This document shows positions 1-9,367 of a stretch of DNA of 48,816 nucleotides, piece after piece; within the stretch, counting starts at the first letter, position 1; each line of letters opens with the position of its first letter. A model generated the notes under the pieces. It was not told the DNA's origin, did no database searches, and saw only the letters and a list, made by a program, of their open reading frames with translations. The translations under genes and the position numbers were made by a program. Location: positions 1-48,816 of the forward strand of contig JAEWPH010000098.1 of assembly GCA_023460715.1 (NCBI GenBank), read 5' to 3'. The stretch is from Pseudomonadota bacterium (GTDB lineage: Bacteria; Pseudomonadota; Gammaproteobacteria; Burkholderiales; Burkholderiaceae_C).

Positions 1-48
1 GGCCAGCACCTGGGCCGCCGGCAGCGCCGGGCGCGGGGCGCGGCTCAT
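1..48 (-). CDS. Start of an unidentified gene, cut by the window edge
   Basis: Sixteen codons are visible on the minus strand (reading MSRAPRPALPAAQVLA). The ATG at 48 overlaps the TGA of the upstream response regulator gene in an ATGA arrangement, which is typical of translationally coupled genes. The fragment is too short for a family assignment. From context it may encode a further signalling protein in the same operon; that is inference. Confidence 0.45.
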   Translation of the reverse strand, partial: MSRAPRPALPAAQVLA

Positions 49-2321
49 GCGCCGGCGCGCACGCCGCGCATCCGTGACCGGAACCGCTCCAGCGGCTCGG
101 GCCGGGCGAAGAGGTAGCCCTGCGCCATATGGCAGCCGCGCGCGCGCAGCCAATCGGCCTGCGCCTGGGTCTCCACGCCTTCGGCCAGCACCCGCATGTG
201 GAAGCGCCGGCCCAGGTCGACGATCATGTCGGCCACCATGAGGTCGCCGGGCACCACGCCGATCTCGTGCGTGAAGCAGCGGTCGAGCTTGAGCGTCTGC
301 GCGGGCATCGAGCGCAGGTGCGCCAGCGACGAGTAGCCGGTGCCGAAGTCGTCGATGGCGATGGAGATGCCGGCGTCGCGCAGTACCCGCAACGCCCGGC
401 CGTTGGACTCGTAGTCGCGGATGGCGGCGGTTTCGGTGATCTCCACTTCCAGCCGCTCGGGCGCCACGCCGTGGTCCCGCACGATGGCAATGAATTCCTG
501 CACGAAGTCGCGGTGGGCCATCTGCAAGGGCGACACGTTGACGGCGATGGACAGGTCTTCGATGCCGTCGCCCTGCAGCTGCACCAGCGCCTGGCAGGCC
601 AGGTGCAGCACCTGCCGTCCCATCGGCACGATCAGGCCATTGGCCTCGGCCATGGGGATGAAGTCGGCCGGCGGGATGCGCGTGCCGTCCGGCCGCGTCC
701 AGCGGGCCAGCGCCTCGGCGCTGACGATGCGGCCGGTGTTCAGCTCGATCTGCGGCTGCAGCTCGATGCTGATCTCGTTGCCGTGCAGCGCGTGGTACAG
801 CTCCCGGGAGCGCGTGAAGCGCTGGTCCGTCTCACGCTCCAGGCCGGGGGTGTATTCGATCATCTCCTGCGTGCCCTGCGACTGCGCGCGCCGCAGCAGC
901 AGCGTGCCCATGGCCATGGCGCTGCGGGCCGAGCCCTGGAAGCAGTCCAGGTCGATGCGCGCCGCCCGCACGCTGATGAACGCGGGGTGCACCGAAGCGT
1001 CCGGGTCCAGCGTCTCCAGGTCGTCGATCCGCTCCTGCAGCAGCAGGCTGCTGTGGCCCAGGATGGCGAAGGTGTCGTCGTACAGGCGCGCGACCACCGT
1101 CGGGGCCGGGAAGACGGCGCTCAGCCTTCGCGCCATCTTCTGCAGCATCAGGTCGCCCTGTTCGATGCCCAGGGACAGGCAGCTGGCCGAGTACTGGTCC
1201 AGCTCGACGAAAAGCAGGGCGCGGTCGCGGGGCGCCGGCACCTCCAGCACCTGTTCCAGCGTGCGCAGCAGCGCATTGCCGTTGGGCATGGCCAGCAGCG
1301 GGTCTTCATAGGCGGTGCGGTCCAGCCGGCTGGTGAGCGCGACGTTGATGAGGCCCGAGTTGATGTTGGTGGCGAAGACGTGCAGGAGTTCGCGCTCGGT
1401 GGAGTCGAGCGGGCGGCCCGTGGCGAGGTAGGTCGCCGCATGCGGCCCGTGCTCCGCGCCGCCGAAGAACAGCACCTGCCGGGTGCCGGTCTCCACGTTG
1501 CGGCGCTGGGTGAGGGCGCTGACCAGCAGGTTCCGCACCGCCTCGTCGGGCAGCAGCGCCAGCGGCTGGTTCACCGCGAAGCCGAGGCGGCCCGATGCGC
1601 CCACGATGCGTGCGGCCTCCGGCAGCGGGTTGAGCCCATCTTCCTGCACGCAGACCAGTCCTTCGGAGTCCAGTTGCAGCAGCCGCGCCAGCTCCTGCAT
1701 CATGCGCTGGGAGAACTCCTTGAGATTGCCCGCGCGGCTCAGGCTGTTGCTGGCCTCCACGATGCACTGCAGCCCGCGCCGGGCCTGTCCCAGCGCGCGG
1801 ATCTGCGACCAGGTTCGCAGGTTGCTGTTGAGCACCCCCTGCAGTCGGTCGAGCGTCAGGTCGGTCTTGAGCCAGTAGTCGCTGATGTCGAGCGCGCTGA
1901 GCGTGTGCTCCATCGGCGCCATGCCGGGCTGGCCGGTGACGAGCACGATGCGCACCTCGGCGTTGCCCAGCACTTCGCGCACGCTGCGCACCAGGCGCAG
2001 GCCGGCGTCGTCGGTTTCCATCACGACGTCCAGCAGCACCACTGCCACGTCGGGCGTGGTGCTCAGCACCCGGGCCGCATCCATGGCCGAACACGCGGTG
2101 AGGATCTGCACCCGCGCCCCCTGGAACCGGAAGCTCTCCAGGGCCAGGATGAGGGAGTTCTGGAAGGCAGGGTCGTCGTCCACCGTCAGCACCTTGAGGG
2201 CCGGGGGGCGGTAGACGTCGTGGCCGGGTGGCTCCTCCTTGGGGGAAGGGCCGACTTCGGGCGCGAACAGGAAAGCCTCCTCCTGGGGGTCGGTCCCGCG
2301 GTGCGGGGCGCTTGACACCAT
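45..2321 (-). CDS. Response regulator with receiver, degenerate GGDEF and EAL phosphodiesterase domains
   Basis: This is a predicted cytoplasmic two-component output protein of 758 aa that hydrolyses c-di-GMP. The receiver domain (about residues 43-160) has the acidic pocket D48-D50, phospho-acceptor D98, T129 and K152. A region resembling DUF3369 and GAF follows. The GGDEF domain is degenerate: YDDTF replaces the signature, so cyclase activity is unlikely. The C-terminal EAL domain keeps the EAL motif (near residue 535), the Asn and Glu metal ligands, DDFGTGYSS (near 654), the catalytic Lys and the EGVE motif, so it should be active. I chose the ATG at 2321 because GGAGG lies 6 nt upstream; the frame stays open further upstream without a comparable site. 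No histidine kinase partner lies in the window. A diguanylate cyclase gene lies upstream in the same direction. Confidence 0.88.
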   Translation of the reverse strand: MVSSAPHRGTDPQEEAFLFAPEVGPSPKEEPPGHDVYRPPALKVLTVDDDPAFQNSLILALESFRFQGARVQILTACSAMDAARVLSTTPDVAVVLLDVVMETDDAGLRLVRSVREVLGNAEVRIVLVTGQPGMAPMEHTLSALDISDYWLKTDLTLDRLQGVLNSNLRTWSQIRALGQARRGLQCIVEASNSLSRAGNLKEFSQRMMQELARLLQLDSEGLVCVQEDGLNPLPEAARIVGASGRLGFAVNQPLALLPDEAVRNLLVSALTQRRNVETGTRQVLFFGGAEHGPHAATYLATGRPLDSTERELLHVFATNINSGLINVALTSRLDRTAYEDPLLAMPNGNALLRTLEQVLEVPAPRDRALLFVELDQYSASCLSLGIEQGDLMLQKMARRLSAVFPAPTVVARLYDDTFAILGHSSLLLQERIDDLETLDPDASVHPAFISVRAARIDLDCFQGSARSAMAMGTLLLRRAQSQGTQEMIEYTPGLERETDQRFTRSRELYHALHGNEISIELQPQIELNTGRIVSAEALARWTRPDGTRIPPADFIPMAEANGLIVPMGRQVLHLACQALVQLQGDGIEDLSIAVNVSPLQMAHRDFVQEFIAIVRDHGVAPERLEVEITETAAIRDYESNGRALRVLRDAGISIAIDDFGTGYSSLAHLRSMPAQTLKLDRCFTHEIGVVPGDLMVADMIVDLGRRFHMRVLAEGVETQAQADWLRARGCHMAQGYLFARPEPLERFRSRMRGVRAGA

Positions 2322-2744
2322 GCTGCATCCTCCACTGCTGGCCGGGCGGTCGCTGCGGGCGGCCTGGAATCCGGCGTTGTTGTGCTCCGTTTCTGCGGGG
2401 GCCGCCCACCGCCCGGAGTCAGCCAACGGCGCGAAGTGCACGTGGATTCCTCCCGGCAGGGCCAGCCTGCGGCGTCTACATGCCCGCCGAAGCGGTGGCG
2501 CGAGGGGAGGAAAGGGGGAACGGTACAACCCGTGGGGCCGTCCCGATGCTGTTGGTTCGCCTCCCAGCGTCGCAGCTCCGCGTCATGGCACGTAGCGCTT
2601 TCTTGTCCTTGTATTAGGGGCAGCCTATCCGTTGCCCCATGTCGATGTCAATGCCCTGTGGGCGCCTGGGAGACTGGCAGGGCGCGCACCAGCTCGGTTG
2701 GGAAGGAAAAGAGGCTCCATCCCTTGCTGGATAAGCGCTTCCAG
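2322..2744. other. Intergenic region between two c-di-GMP genes
   Basis: These 423 bp contain no convincing gene on either strand. They hold the ribosome binding site of the downstream response regulator and one promoter candidate at 2622-2651. I see no intrinsic terminator behind the diguanylate cyclase gene. Confidence 0.6.
2622..2651 (-). promoter_or_regulatory. Candidate sigma-70 promoter for the response regulator gene
   Basis: On the minus strand a perfect -35 TTGACA (2651-2646) is followed after 18 bp by TAGGCT (2627-2622). The -10 match is only 3 of 6. The predicted start near 2614 would leave an untranslated leader of about 290 nt before the ATG at 2321. This is pattern matching only. 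Confidence 0.3.
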
Positions 2745-5042
2745 CTATGGATTCTGATTGTCGGGCGCGCCCGATGACCGGGCCTCGGACGGCACATCGA
2801 TGGGTTCTGCTTCGGCATTCGGGCCGCGGGACAGGCGGAAATGGCCGCGCCCGGCGCGTTTGGCGGCATACATGGCGGCGTCGGCGCCGCGCGCCAATTC
2901 CTCGAAGTCCCGGCCGTCCTGCGGGTACAGGGCGATGCCGCCGCTCAGGCTGATGGCGCGGTGGTGGCCCTGCAGATCGAAAGGCTGGGCCATGGCGGCC
3001 ATCAGCTTGCGTGCGACCACGCAGGCCTGCTCGGCATGGTCGAGCGCCGGCAGGAGCACGACGAATTCATCGCCGCCCTGGCGGCAGACGGTGTCGGATT
3101 GCCGCACCGCGGCGGTGAAGCGCTGCGCGACCTGCTGCAGCAGCACGTCGCCCGCATCGTGGCCCAGCGTGTCGTTGACCTGCTTGAAACCGTCGAGGTC
3201 GATGTACATCAGCGCCAGGCTGCGCCGGTCGCGCACCGCGTGCGCGATGGCCTGCTGCGCGCGGTCCTGCAGCAGCAGGCGGTTGGGCAGGTCGGTCAGG
3301 CTGTCGTACTGGGCGAGGTGCTCCATGCGCCGTGTGAGCGCCATGGATTCGGTAACGTCCCGCAGCACCATGACCGCCCCGGTGACGAGACCGTTGCGGT
3401 CGGTGATGGGGCTGGCGGACTCCTCGATCTCGATGTGGCGGCCGTCCCGCCGGCGCAGGACCACGCCGCGCTGCGCCGCATGACCCGCGCCTTCCGTCAG
3501 CGCGCGCTGGATGGGGCTGGGGTTCTGGGCCTGGGCGGCGGGCCACTGCAACGGGGCAATCAGATCCACATGCTGCCCCGACGCGTGGAACGCCTGCCAT
3601 CCCGTCATAGCTTCGGCGACCGGATTGATGTAGGTGATATGGCCCTGGGCGTCGGTGCAGATCACGGCGTCGCCGATGGACTGCAGGGTCAGGCGCACGA
3701 GTTCCTTCTCTTCGAACAGCAGATCCTCCATGCGCTTGCGTTCCGTCAGGTCGTCGACCTGCACGAAGAAGCCCTGCACGCGGGAGCCGTCGAAGTCCGG
3801 CACGTAGGAGACCAGCACGTGGATCTCCTTGCCGGACGGCAGCCGGACCGAGCGCTCGAAGACCTGCTTCTGGCCTTGCAGCGCCTGTTCCACATGGACG
3901 CGGACCTGGGCGTACTGCCGGTCGCCCATCACGTCGGGGAGGCGGCGCGTGCGCAGATCCGCCGCGGAGGCGCCCAGCCACTGCAGATAGGCTTCGTTGG
4001 CGAAGCGATTGTGAAGATCGCTGTCCCAGTAGGCCACGAACGACGGGAGGTTGTTGAGGATGGTCAGCAGGTCGCGTTCGGCCTGGCGCAGCTGGGCGCT
4101 GACGGCCTGGCGGCGGTTCAGTTCGCGGACGAAAAGCAGCGTCAGCCCGATCGAGGACGCCATCAGCAGCACGGTAAAGCCGCCGAGGATCAGCGCGCTG
4201 CGCCGCCAGGGCGCCAGGATGGTGTCGACGGACTGGGCCACGCTCACGACCAAGGGGTACCCCTGCACATGCCGGAAGGCGTGCATACGGCGTGTGCCGT
4301 CCACCGTATCGGCGCTCGTGAACGAGCCGCTCTCCGCAGCGAATACCCGCTCCAGGTGGGTCTTGTCCACCGTGACGGTGCCCAGGATGGCTTCGTTGCG
4401 TGGTGCGGTGGCGATGGTCACGCCATCGGCCCGCCAGAGGTCCACGCGGCTCGTCGCACCGATGTCGACGGAGGCGAACAGCTCGTCGAAGTACTTGACG
4501 CGGATGGAACCCACCACGACGCCCGCGAAGCGCCCTGCATCGTCGAAGTAGGCGCGGCTCAACGGCAACGAAAGCACATTGCCCGCCAGCCGGGCCCGGA
4601 TCGGCGCGCCGATGTAGAGCCCCTGGACGCGGCCTTCCTGGTGGACCTTGAAATACTCCCGGTCCCGCACGTTCCCCTTGCGCGGCACCTCGGTGGCGGA
4701 ATCCATGATGATGTCGCCCTGTGCATTCACCACCACCACCGAGCCGAGACCCCGCGTGCGCAGCGAGCTGTCGAACAGCAGCGTGCGCAGCACGGGCGGG
4801 GGGAGGGAGCGCAAGTCCGCCCGCCCCAGGCCGTTGACGATGCCATCCAGGGAGTGCCCGAACCCGTCGACCGTCCGCCCGATGTTCTGCTCGATCGTGT
4901 GCGCCAGCGTCTTGTTGGTCTGCAGCGCATAGGTCCACTGGCTGTCCCGCAGCGTCAGGATGGTCTTGGCGAACAGCCCGCCAATGCCCGCGGACAGCAC
5001 CAGTGCCAGCAGGATGTATTGGCGGGAAGACAGGTTGCGCAT
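2745..5042 (-). CDS. Membrane diguanylate cyclase: Cache, two PAS domains, GGDEF
   Basis: This 765-aa inner-membrane sensor is predicted to make c-di-GMP. A first transmembrane segment (about residues 8-27) precedes a periplasmic Cache-type sensor, and a second segment lies near 281-303. Two PAS domains follow (from about 320 and about 447), the second led by a typical GDAVICTDAQGHI stretch. The GGDEF domain is intact, with the signature GGDEF near residue 654. An RQSD inhibitory site stands five residues ahead of it, so product inhibition is expected. The first in-frame ATG (5042) opens directly into the membrane anchor MRNLSSRQYILLALV; a TTG 60 nt upstream is less likely. The gene lies upstream of, and in the same direction as, the EAL response regulator, which suggests opposing activities on the same second messenger. 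Confidence 0.88.
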   Translation of the reverse strand: MRNLSSRQYILLALVLSAGIGGLFAKTILTLRDSQWTYALQTNKTLAHTIEQNIGRTVDGFGHSLDGIVNGLGRADLRSLPPPVLRTLLFDSSLRTRGLGSVVVVNAQGDIIMDSATEVPRKGNVRDREYFKVHQEGRVQGLYIGAPIRARLAGNVLSLPLSRAYFDDAGRFAGVVVGSIRVKYFDELFASVDIGATSRVDLWRADGVTIATAPRNEAILGTVTVDKTHLERVFAAESGSFTSADTVDGTRRMHAFRHVQGYPLVVSVAQSVDTILAPWRRSALILGGFTVLLMASSIGLTLLFVRELNRRQAVSAQLRQAERDLLTILNNLPSFVAYWDSDLHNRFANEAYLQWLGASAADLRTRRLPDVMGDRQYAQVRVHVEQALQGQKQVFERSVRLPSGKEIHVLVSYVPDFDGSRVQGFFVQVDDLTERKRMEDLLFEEKELVRLTLQSIGDAVICTDAQGHITYINPVAEAMTGWQAFHASGQHVDLIAPLQWPAAQAQNPSPIQRALTEGAGHAAQRGVVLRRRDGRHIEIEESASPITDRNGLVTGAVMVLRDVTESMALTRRMEHLAQYDSLTDLPNRLLLQDRAQQAIAHAVRDRRSLALMYIDLDGFKQVNDTLGHDAGDVLLQQVAQRFTAAVRQSDTVCRQGGDEFVVLLPALDHAEQACVVARKLMAAMAQPFDLQGHHRAISLSGGIALYPQDGRDFEELARGADAAMYAAKRAGRGHFRLSRGPNAEAEPIDVPSEARSSGAPDNQNP

Positions 5043-5147
5043 CGAAACGAAAAAGACAGGGTGCCGGAATGTCCGACTCCGTGGAAGCGCTGCCCAACGC
5101 AACGCGGGAGCCGCGTGCGCGAGGAGGGGAGTCGATCGGATCGCGGC

Positions 5148-6218
5148 TTACTTGGGCGTCGAAGTCTGGACGGGCGGGCGCGGAGGGGCGAACAGGTCCC
5201 AGGTGGCGATGAAGAGGGCCGCGATCACCGGTCCGATCACGAAGCCCGTCAGCCCGAACAGCGCCATGCCGCCCAGGGTGGAGATCAGCACGATGTAGTC
5301 GGGCATCTTCGTGTCCTTGCCCACCAGCACCGGGCGCAGCACGTTGTCTACCAACCCGATCACGAACACGCCGAAAGCCGCCAGGACTGCGCCTTGCCAG
5401 AGGGCGCCCGTGGCGAAGAAATAGATGGCCACAGGGCCCCAGATGAGCCCTGCGCCCACGGCGGGCAGCAGGGACAGAAACGCCATGAGCACCCCCCAGA
5501 GCACGGGACCCTGGATGCCCAGGATCCAGAAGATCAGCCCACCCAGCGCCCCTTGCGAGGCCGCCACGACGATGTTGCCCTTGACGGTGGCTCGGATCAC
5601 GGTGGTGAACTTGCTGCTCAGCTGGCGCTTGTGCCCGTCGTCCAGCGGAACGGCCTCGCGGATGCGCGTGCCCAGCTCGGCGCCATCGCGCAGGAGGAAG
5701 AACAGCAGGTACAGCATGATGCCGAAGCTCACGACGAACTGCAGCGTGTTCTGGCCCAGGTCCAGCGCCTTGGTGGCCAGCACCTGGCTGGCCTGCACGC
5801 CCACGGAGGACAGCCGCGCCTCCAGCTCGGCGGCCGAGGTGAGGTTGAACCGGTCGAGCAGCGACACGACCCAGGCTGGGAGGGCCGAGATCACCTGCTG
5901 GAAGTAGGCCCCAAAGCTCATCTGGCCCGAGCGCAGACGCTCGTACACCAGCCCCGCCTCCTGCACGAGCGAGATGCCGATCAACGTGGTCGGCAGGATC
6001 ACGATCACCAGGCAGACGACCAGGGTGGTGAGGGCCGCCAGGTTCCTGCGCCGCGGCATCTTGCGCAGCAGGCGGCGATGCAAGGGGGCGAACAGGATGG
6101 CGAGGACGATGCCCCAGAAAACCGCACCGTGGAAGGGCCACAGAATCGCCAGAAAGGCCAGCGTCACGGCGATGAGAAGAAGCAGGAGCGTACGGCTCTG
6201 GAGGGTCGGGGTGTTCAT
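5148..6218 (-). CDS. AI-2E family transporter (PerM/YdiK-like permease)
   Basis: This is a 356-aa polytopic inner-membrane protein of the AI-2E/DUF20 exporter superfamily. Two hydrophobic helices occupy residues 10-48, a third lies near 62-82, a soluble central segment follows, and a dense block of helices fills residues 210-340. It includes the family-typical stretch PVLVGKDTKMPDYIVLIST. Substrates of this family are mostly unknown; some members export autoinducer-2 and others act as Na+/H+ antiporters, so no substrate is assigned. The start at 6218 gives a full-length protein but has only a weak ribosome binding site. It is divergent from sucA across 215 bp and lies 105 bp upstream of the diguanylate cyclase gene in the same direction. 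Confidence 0.85.
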   Translation of the reverse strand: MNTPTLQSRTLLLLLIAVTLAFLAILWPFHGAVFWGIVLAILFAPLHRRLLRKMPRRRNLAALTTLVVCLVIVILPTTLIGISLVQEAGLVYERLRSGQMSFGAYFQQVISALPAWVVSLLDRFNLTSAAELEARLSSVGVQASQVLATKALDLGQNTLQFVVSFGIMLYLLFFLLRDGAELGTRIREAVPLDDGHKRQLSSKFTTVIRATVKGNIVVAASQGALGGLIFWILGIQGPVLWGVLMAFLSLLPAVGAGLIWGPVAIYFFATGALWQGAVLAAFGVFVIGLVDNVLRPVLVGKDTKMPDYIVLISTLGGMALFGLTGFVIGPVIAALFIATWDLFAPPRPPVQTSTPK

Positions 6219-6401
6219 GGCCTGGAAACGGTGGCGATACCGGCAAATGTAAGCGAGGCGGGACCGCCTGTAACCTGCGCGGGCCGCACGCGGCGGTGTT
6301 CAGTGGCACAATAGCCACCGCAACCCCCGGCCCTTCCACAGCCACAGTCGCATCCGCCAACCGGTTCAGCCGTGACGCGGGAGGTTTACCAACCAACTAA
6401 A

Positions 6402-6418
6402 ACTCCCCCAAGGGGAGT
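6402..6418 (+). promoter_or_regulatory. Hairpin in the sucA leader just before the ribosome binding site
   Basis: ACTCCCC (6402-6408) and GGGGAGT (6412-6418) form a perfect 7-bp stem with a 3-nt loop. It ends 15 nt before the sucA ATG, immediately ahead of the GAAGG that probably serves as ribosome binding site. There is no U-tract, so it is not an intrinsic terminator. A role in mRNA stability or translational control is possible but unproven. Confidence 0.4.
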
Positions 6419-6433
6419 GAAGGTCAGCGGAAC

Positions 6434-9313
6434 ATGAGCGAACAGACATCCGTCTACCAAGCCTACCAGGGCAACACGTATCTTTTCGGCGGCAACGCGC
6501 CCTATGTCGAAGAGATGTACGAGAACTATCTGGCCAATCCCGGCAGCGTGCCGGGCACGTGGCGCGAGTACTTCGACGCGCTGCAGCATGTGCCAGCGGT
6601 GGACGGCAGCAACGCCAAGGACGTCCCACACCTCCCGGTCATCAACGCATTCGCCGAGCGCGCCAAGCAGGGAGGCACCAAGGTCGTCGTGGCCTCGGGC
6701 GCTGACTCCGAACTCGGCCGCAAGCGCACCGCCGTTCAGCAGCTGATCGCTGCCTACCGCAATGTGGGCCAGCGCTGGGCGGACCTCGATCCCCTCAAGC
6801 GCACCGAGCGCCCTGCGATCCCGGAACTGGAGCCGTCCTTCTACGGCTTCACCGATGCCGACCAGGAAACCGTGTTCAACACCAGCAACACGTTCTTCGG
6901 CAAGGAGTCCATGACCCTGCGCGAGCTGATGAACGCGCTGCGCGAAACCTACTGCGGCACCCTCGGCGTGGAGTTCATGTACGCGTCCGAGCAGAACCAG
7001 AAGCGCTGGTGGCAGGAAAAGCTGGAAACCATCCGCAGCAAGCCCAGCTTTGGTGCCGAGAAGAAGAAACAGATCCTCGATCGCCTGACGGCCGCCGAAG
7101 GCCTGGAGCGCTTCCTCCACACCAAGTACGTCGGCCAGAAACGTTTCTCGCTGGAAGGTGGCGAGAGCTTCATCGCCGCGATGGATGAGCTGATCCAGTC
7201 CGCCGGCTCCAAGGGCGTGCAGGAAATCGTGATTGGCATGGCCCACCGCGGCCGCCTGAACGTGCTGGTCAACACCCTGGGCAAGATGCCCAAGGACCTG
7301 TTCGCCGAGTTCGATCACACCGCCCCTGAAGACCTGCCTTCGGGCGACGTGAAGTACCACCAGGGTTTCAGCTCCGACGTCTCCACGCCTGGCGGCCCGG
7401 TGCACCTGTCGCTGGCCTTCAACCCGTCCCACCTGGAAATCGTGAACCCCGTGGTCGAAGGTTCGGTGCGTGCCCGCATGGACCGCCGCGCCGATCCGCA
7501 CGGCAAGCAGGTGCTGCCCGTGCTCGTGCACGGCGATGCGGCCTTCGCCGGCCAGGGCGTGAACCAGGAAACCCTGGCGCTCGCACAAACCCGTGGCTAT
7601 TCCACGGGCGGCACGGTGCACATCATCATCAACAACCAGATCGGCTTCACCACGTCCGACCCCCGCGATGCGCGCTCCACGCTGTATTGCACGGACATCG
7701 TGAAGATGGTCGAGTCGCCCGTGCTCCACGTGAACGGCGACGATCCCGAAGCCGTGGTGCTGGCCACCCAGCTCGCCCTCGAATTCCGCATGGAATTCCA
7801 GAAGGACGTCGTGGTCGACATCATCTGCTTCCGCAAGCTGGGCCACAACGAGCAGGACACCCCCGCGCTCACCCAGCCGCTGATGTACAAGAAGATCGGC
7901 GCCCACCCCGGCACGCGCAAGCTGTACGCCGACAAGCTGGCCACACAAGGCCTGGGCGAATCGCTGGGCGACGACATGGCCAAGGCCTACCGCGCCGCCA
8001 TGGACGCAGGCAAGCACACGGTCGACCCGGTGCTGACCAACTTCAAGAGCAAGTACGCCGTTGACTGGAGCCCCTTCCTGGGCAAGAAGTGGACCGATGC
8101 CGGTGACACGGCCATTCCGCTGGCCGAGTGGAAGCGCCTGTCCGAGAAGATCACCACCATCCCCGAAGGCGTGACGCCGCACCAACTGGTCAAGAAGGTG
8201 TACGACGACCGCGCCGCCATGGGCCGTGGCGACATTCCTGTGGACTGGGGCATGGGCGAGCACATGGCCTTCGCCTCGCTGGTGGCCAGCGGCTTCCCGG
8301 TGCGCCTGTCGGGCGAGGACTGCGGCCGTGGCACGTTCACGCACCGCCACTCGGTCATCCATGACCAGAAGCGCGAGAAGTGGGACATCGGCACCTATGT
8401 GCCTTTGCAGAACGTGAGCGAGAACCAGGCTCCGTTTGTCGTGATCGACTCCATCCTGTCCGAAGAGGCGGTGCTGGGCTTCGAATACGGCTACGCCTCC
8501 AACGATCCCAACACCCTGGTGATCTGGGAAGCCCAGTTCGGCGACTTCGCCAACGGTGCCCAAGTCGTGATCGACCAGTTCATCGCCTCGGGCGAAGTGA
8601 AGTGGGGCCGCGTCAACGGCATCACGCTGATGCTGCCGCACGGCTACGAAGGCCAAGGCCCTGAGCACAGCTCGGCGCGCCTGGAGCGCTTCATGCAACT
8701 GGCCGCCGACGCCAACATGCAGATCGTTCAGCCCACCACGGCCAGCCAGATCTTCCACGTGCTGCGTCGCCAGATGGTCCGCCACCTGCGCAAGCCGCTG
8801 GTCATCATGACGCCGAAGTCGCTGCTGCGTAACAAGGATGCGACTTCGCCGCTGTCCGAGTTCACGAAGGGCGCCTTCCAGACAGTGATCCCCGAGCAAA
8901 ACGCCGCCATCGACAAGAAGGCCGACAAGGTCAAGCGCGTGATCGCCTGCTCCGGCAAGGTGTACTACGACCTGGTCAAGAAGCGCGAAGAGAAGGAAGC
9001 CGACGACGTGGCGATCATCCGCGTCGAGCAGCTCTACCCCTTCCCGCACAAGGCTTTTGGCGCCGAGCTGAAGAAGTACCCCAACGCCACGGACATCGTG
9101 TGGTGCCAGGACGAGCCGCAGAACCAGGGCGCCTGGTTCTTCGTGCAGCACTACATCCACGAGAACATGCTCGATGGCCAAAAGCTCGGTTACGCCGGTC
9201 GCGCAGCTTCGGCTTCGCCGGCCGTGGGTTATGCCCACCTGCACCAGGAGCAGCAAAAGGCCCTGGTCGAGGCGGCATTTGCCAAGCTCAAGGGCTTCGT
9301 GCTGAACAAGTAA
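6434..9313 (+). CDS. sucA: 2-oxoglutarate dehydrogenase E1 component
   Basis: This is the thiamine-diphosphate-dependent E1 subunit of the 2-oxoglutarate dehydrogenase complex in the TCA cycle. It decarboxylates 2-oxoglutarate and passes the succinyl group to the lipoyl domain of E2. Its 959 aa fit the family. The N-terminal region begins with the YLFGGNAPYVEEMYENYL segment typical of SucA. HRGRLNVLVNTLGK lies near residue 271, and the cofactor-binding GDAAF...NNQIGFTT block lies near 366-400. The C-terminal transketolase-like part has HGYEGQGPEHSSARLERF. It heads a sucA-odhB-lpdA order that supplies all three enzymes of the complex. The ATG at 6434 follows GAAGG and a small hairpin. Confidence 0.97.
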   Translation: MSEQTSVYQAYQGNTYLFGGNAPYVEEMYENYLANPGSVPGTWREYFDALQHVPAVDGSNAKDVPHLPVINAFAERAKQGGTKVVVASGADSELGRKRTAVQQLIAAYRNVGQRWADLDPLKRTERPAIPELEPSFYGFTDADQETVFNTSNTFFGKESMTLRELMNALRETYCGTLGVEFMYASEQNQKRWWQEKLETIRSKPSFGAEKKKQILDRLTAAEGLERFLHTKYVGQKRFSLEGGESFIAAMDELIQSAGSKGVQEIVIGMAHRGRLNVLVNTLGKMPKDLFAEFDHTAPEDLPSGDVKYHQGFSSDVSTPGGPVHLSLAFNPSHLEIVNPVVEGSVRARMDRRADPHGKQVLPVLVHGDAAFAGQGVNQETLALAQTRGYSTGGTVHIIINNQIGFTTSDPRDARSTLYCTDIVKMVESPVLHVNGDDPEAVVLATQLALEFRMEFQKDVVVDIICFRKLGHNEQDTPALTQPLMYKKIGAHPGTRKLYADKLATQGLGESLGDDMAKAYRAAMDAGKHTVDPVLTNFKSKYAVDWSPFLGKKWTDAGDTAIPLAEWKRLSEKITTIPEGVTPHQLVKKVYDDRAAMGRGDIPVDWGMGEHMAFASLVASGFPVRLSGEDCGRGTFTHRHSVIHDQKREKWDIGTYVPLQNVSENQAPFVVIDSILSEEAVLGFEYGYASNDPNTLVIWEAQFGDFANGAQVVIDQFIASGEVKWGRVNGITLMLPHGYEGQGPEHSSARLERFMQLAADANMQIVQPTTASQIFHVLRRQMVRHLRKPLVIMTPKSLLRNKDATSPLSEFTKGAFQTVIPEQNAAIDKKADKVKRVIACSGKVYYDLVKKREEKEADDVAIIRVEQLYPFPHKAFGAELKKYPNATDIVWCQDEPQNQGAWFFVQHYIHENMLDGQKLGYAGRAASASPAVGYAHLHQEQQKALVEAAFAKLKGFVLNK

Positions 9314-9367
9314 GTCGTACCGTCCCCGGTATCACGCAGAACACACATCTGACCGAAAGAAATCCAA

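Noticed and set aside
2585..2602. TGGCACG resembling a sigma-54 -24 element ahead of the response regulator gene
   Set aside because: At the required spacing the -12 GC is replaced by TT, and the orientation points away from the gene.
6386..9256. Very long open frame (about 956 codons) antisense to sucA
   Set aside because: High G+C coding DNA leaves long open frames on the other strand. The translation is a His/Val/Leu-rich mirror of sucA codons with no domain, and sucA itself is certain.
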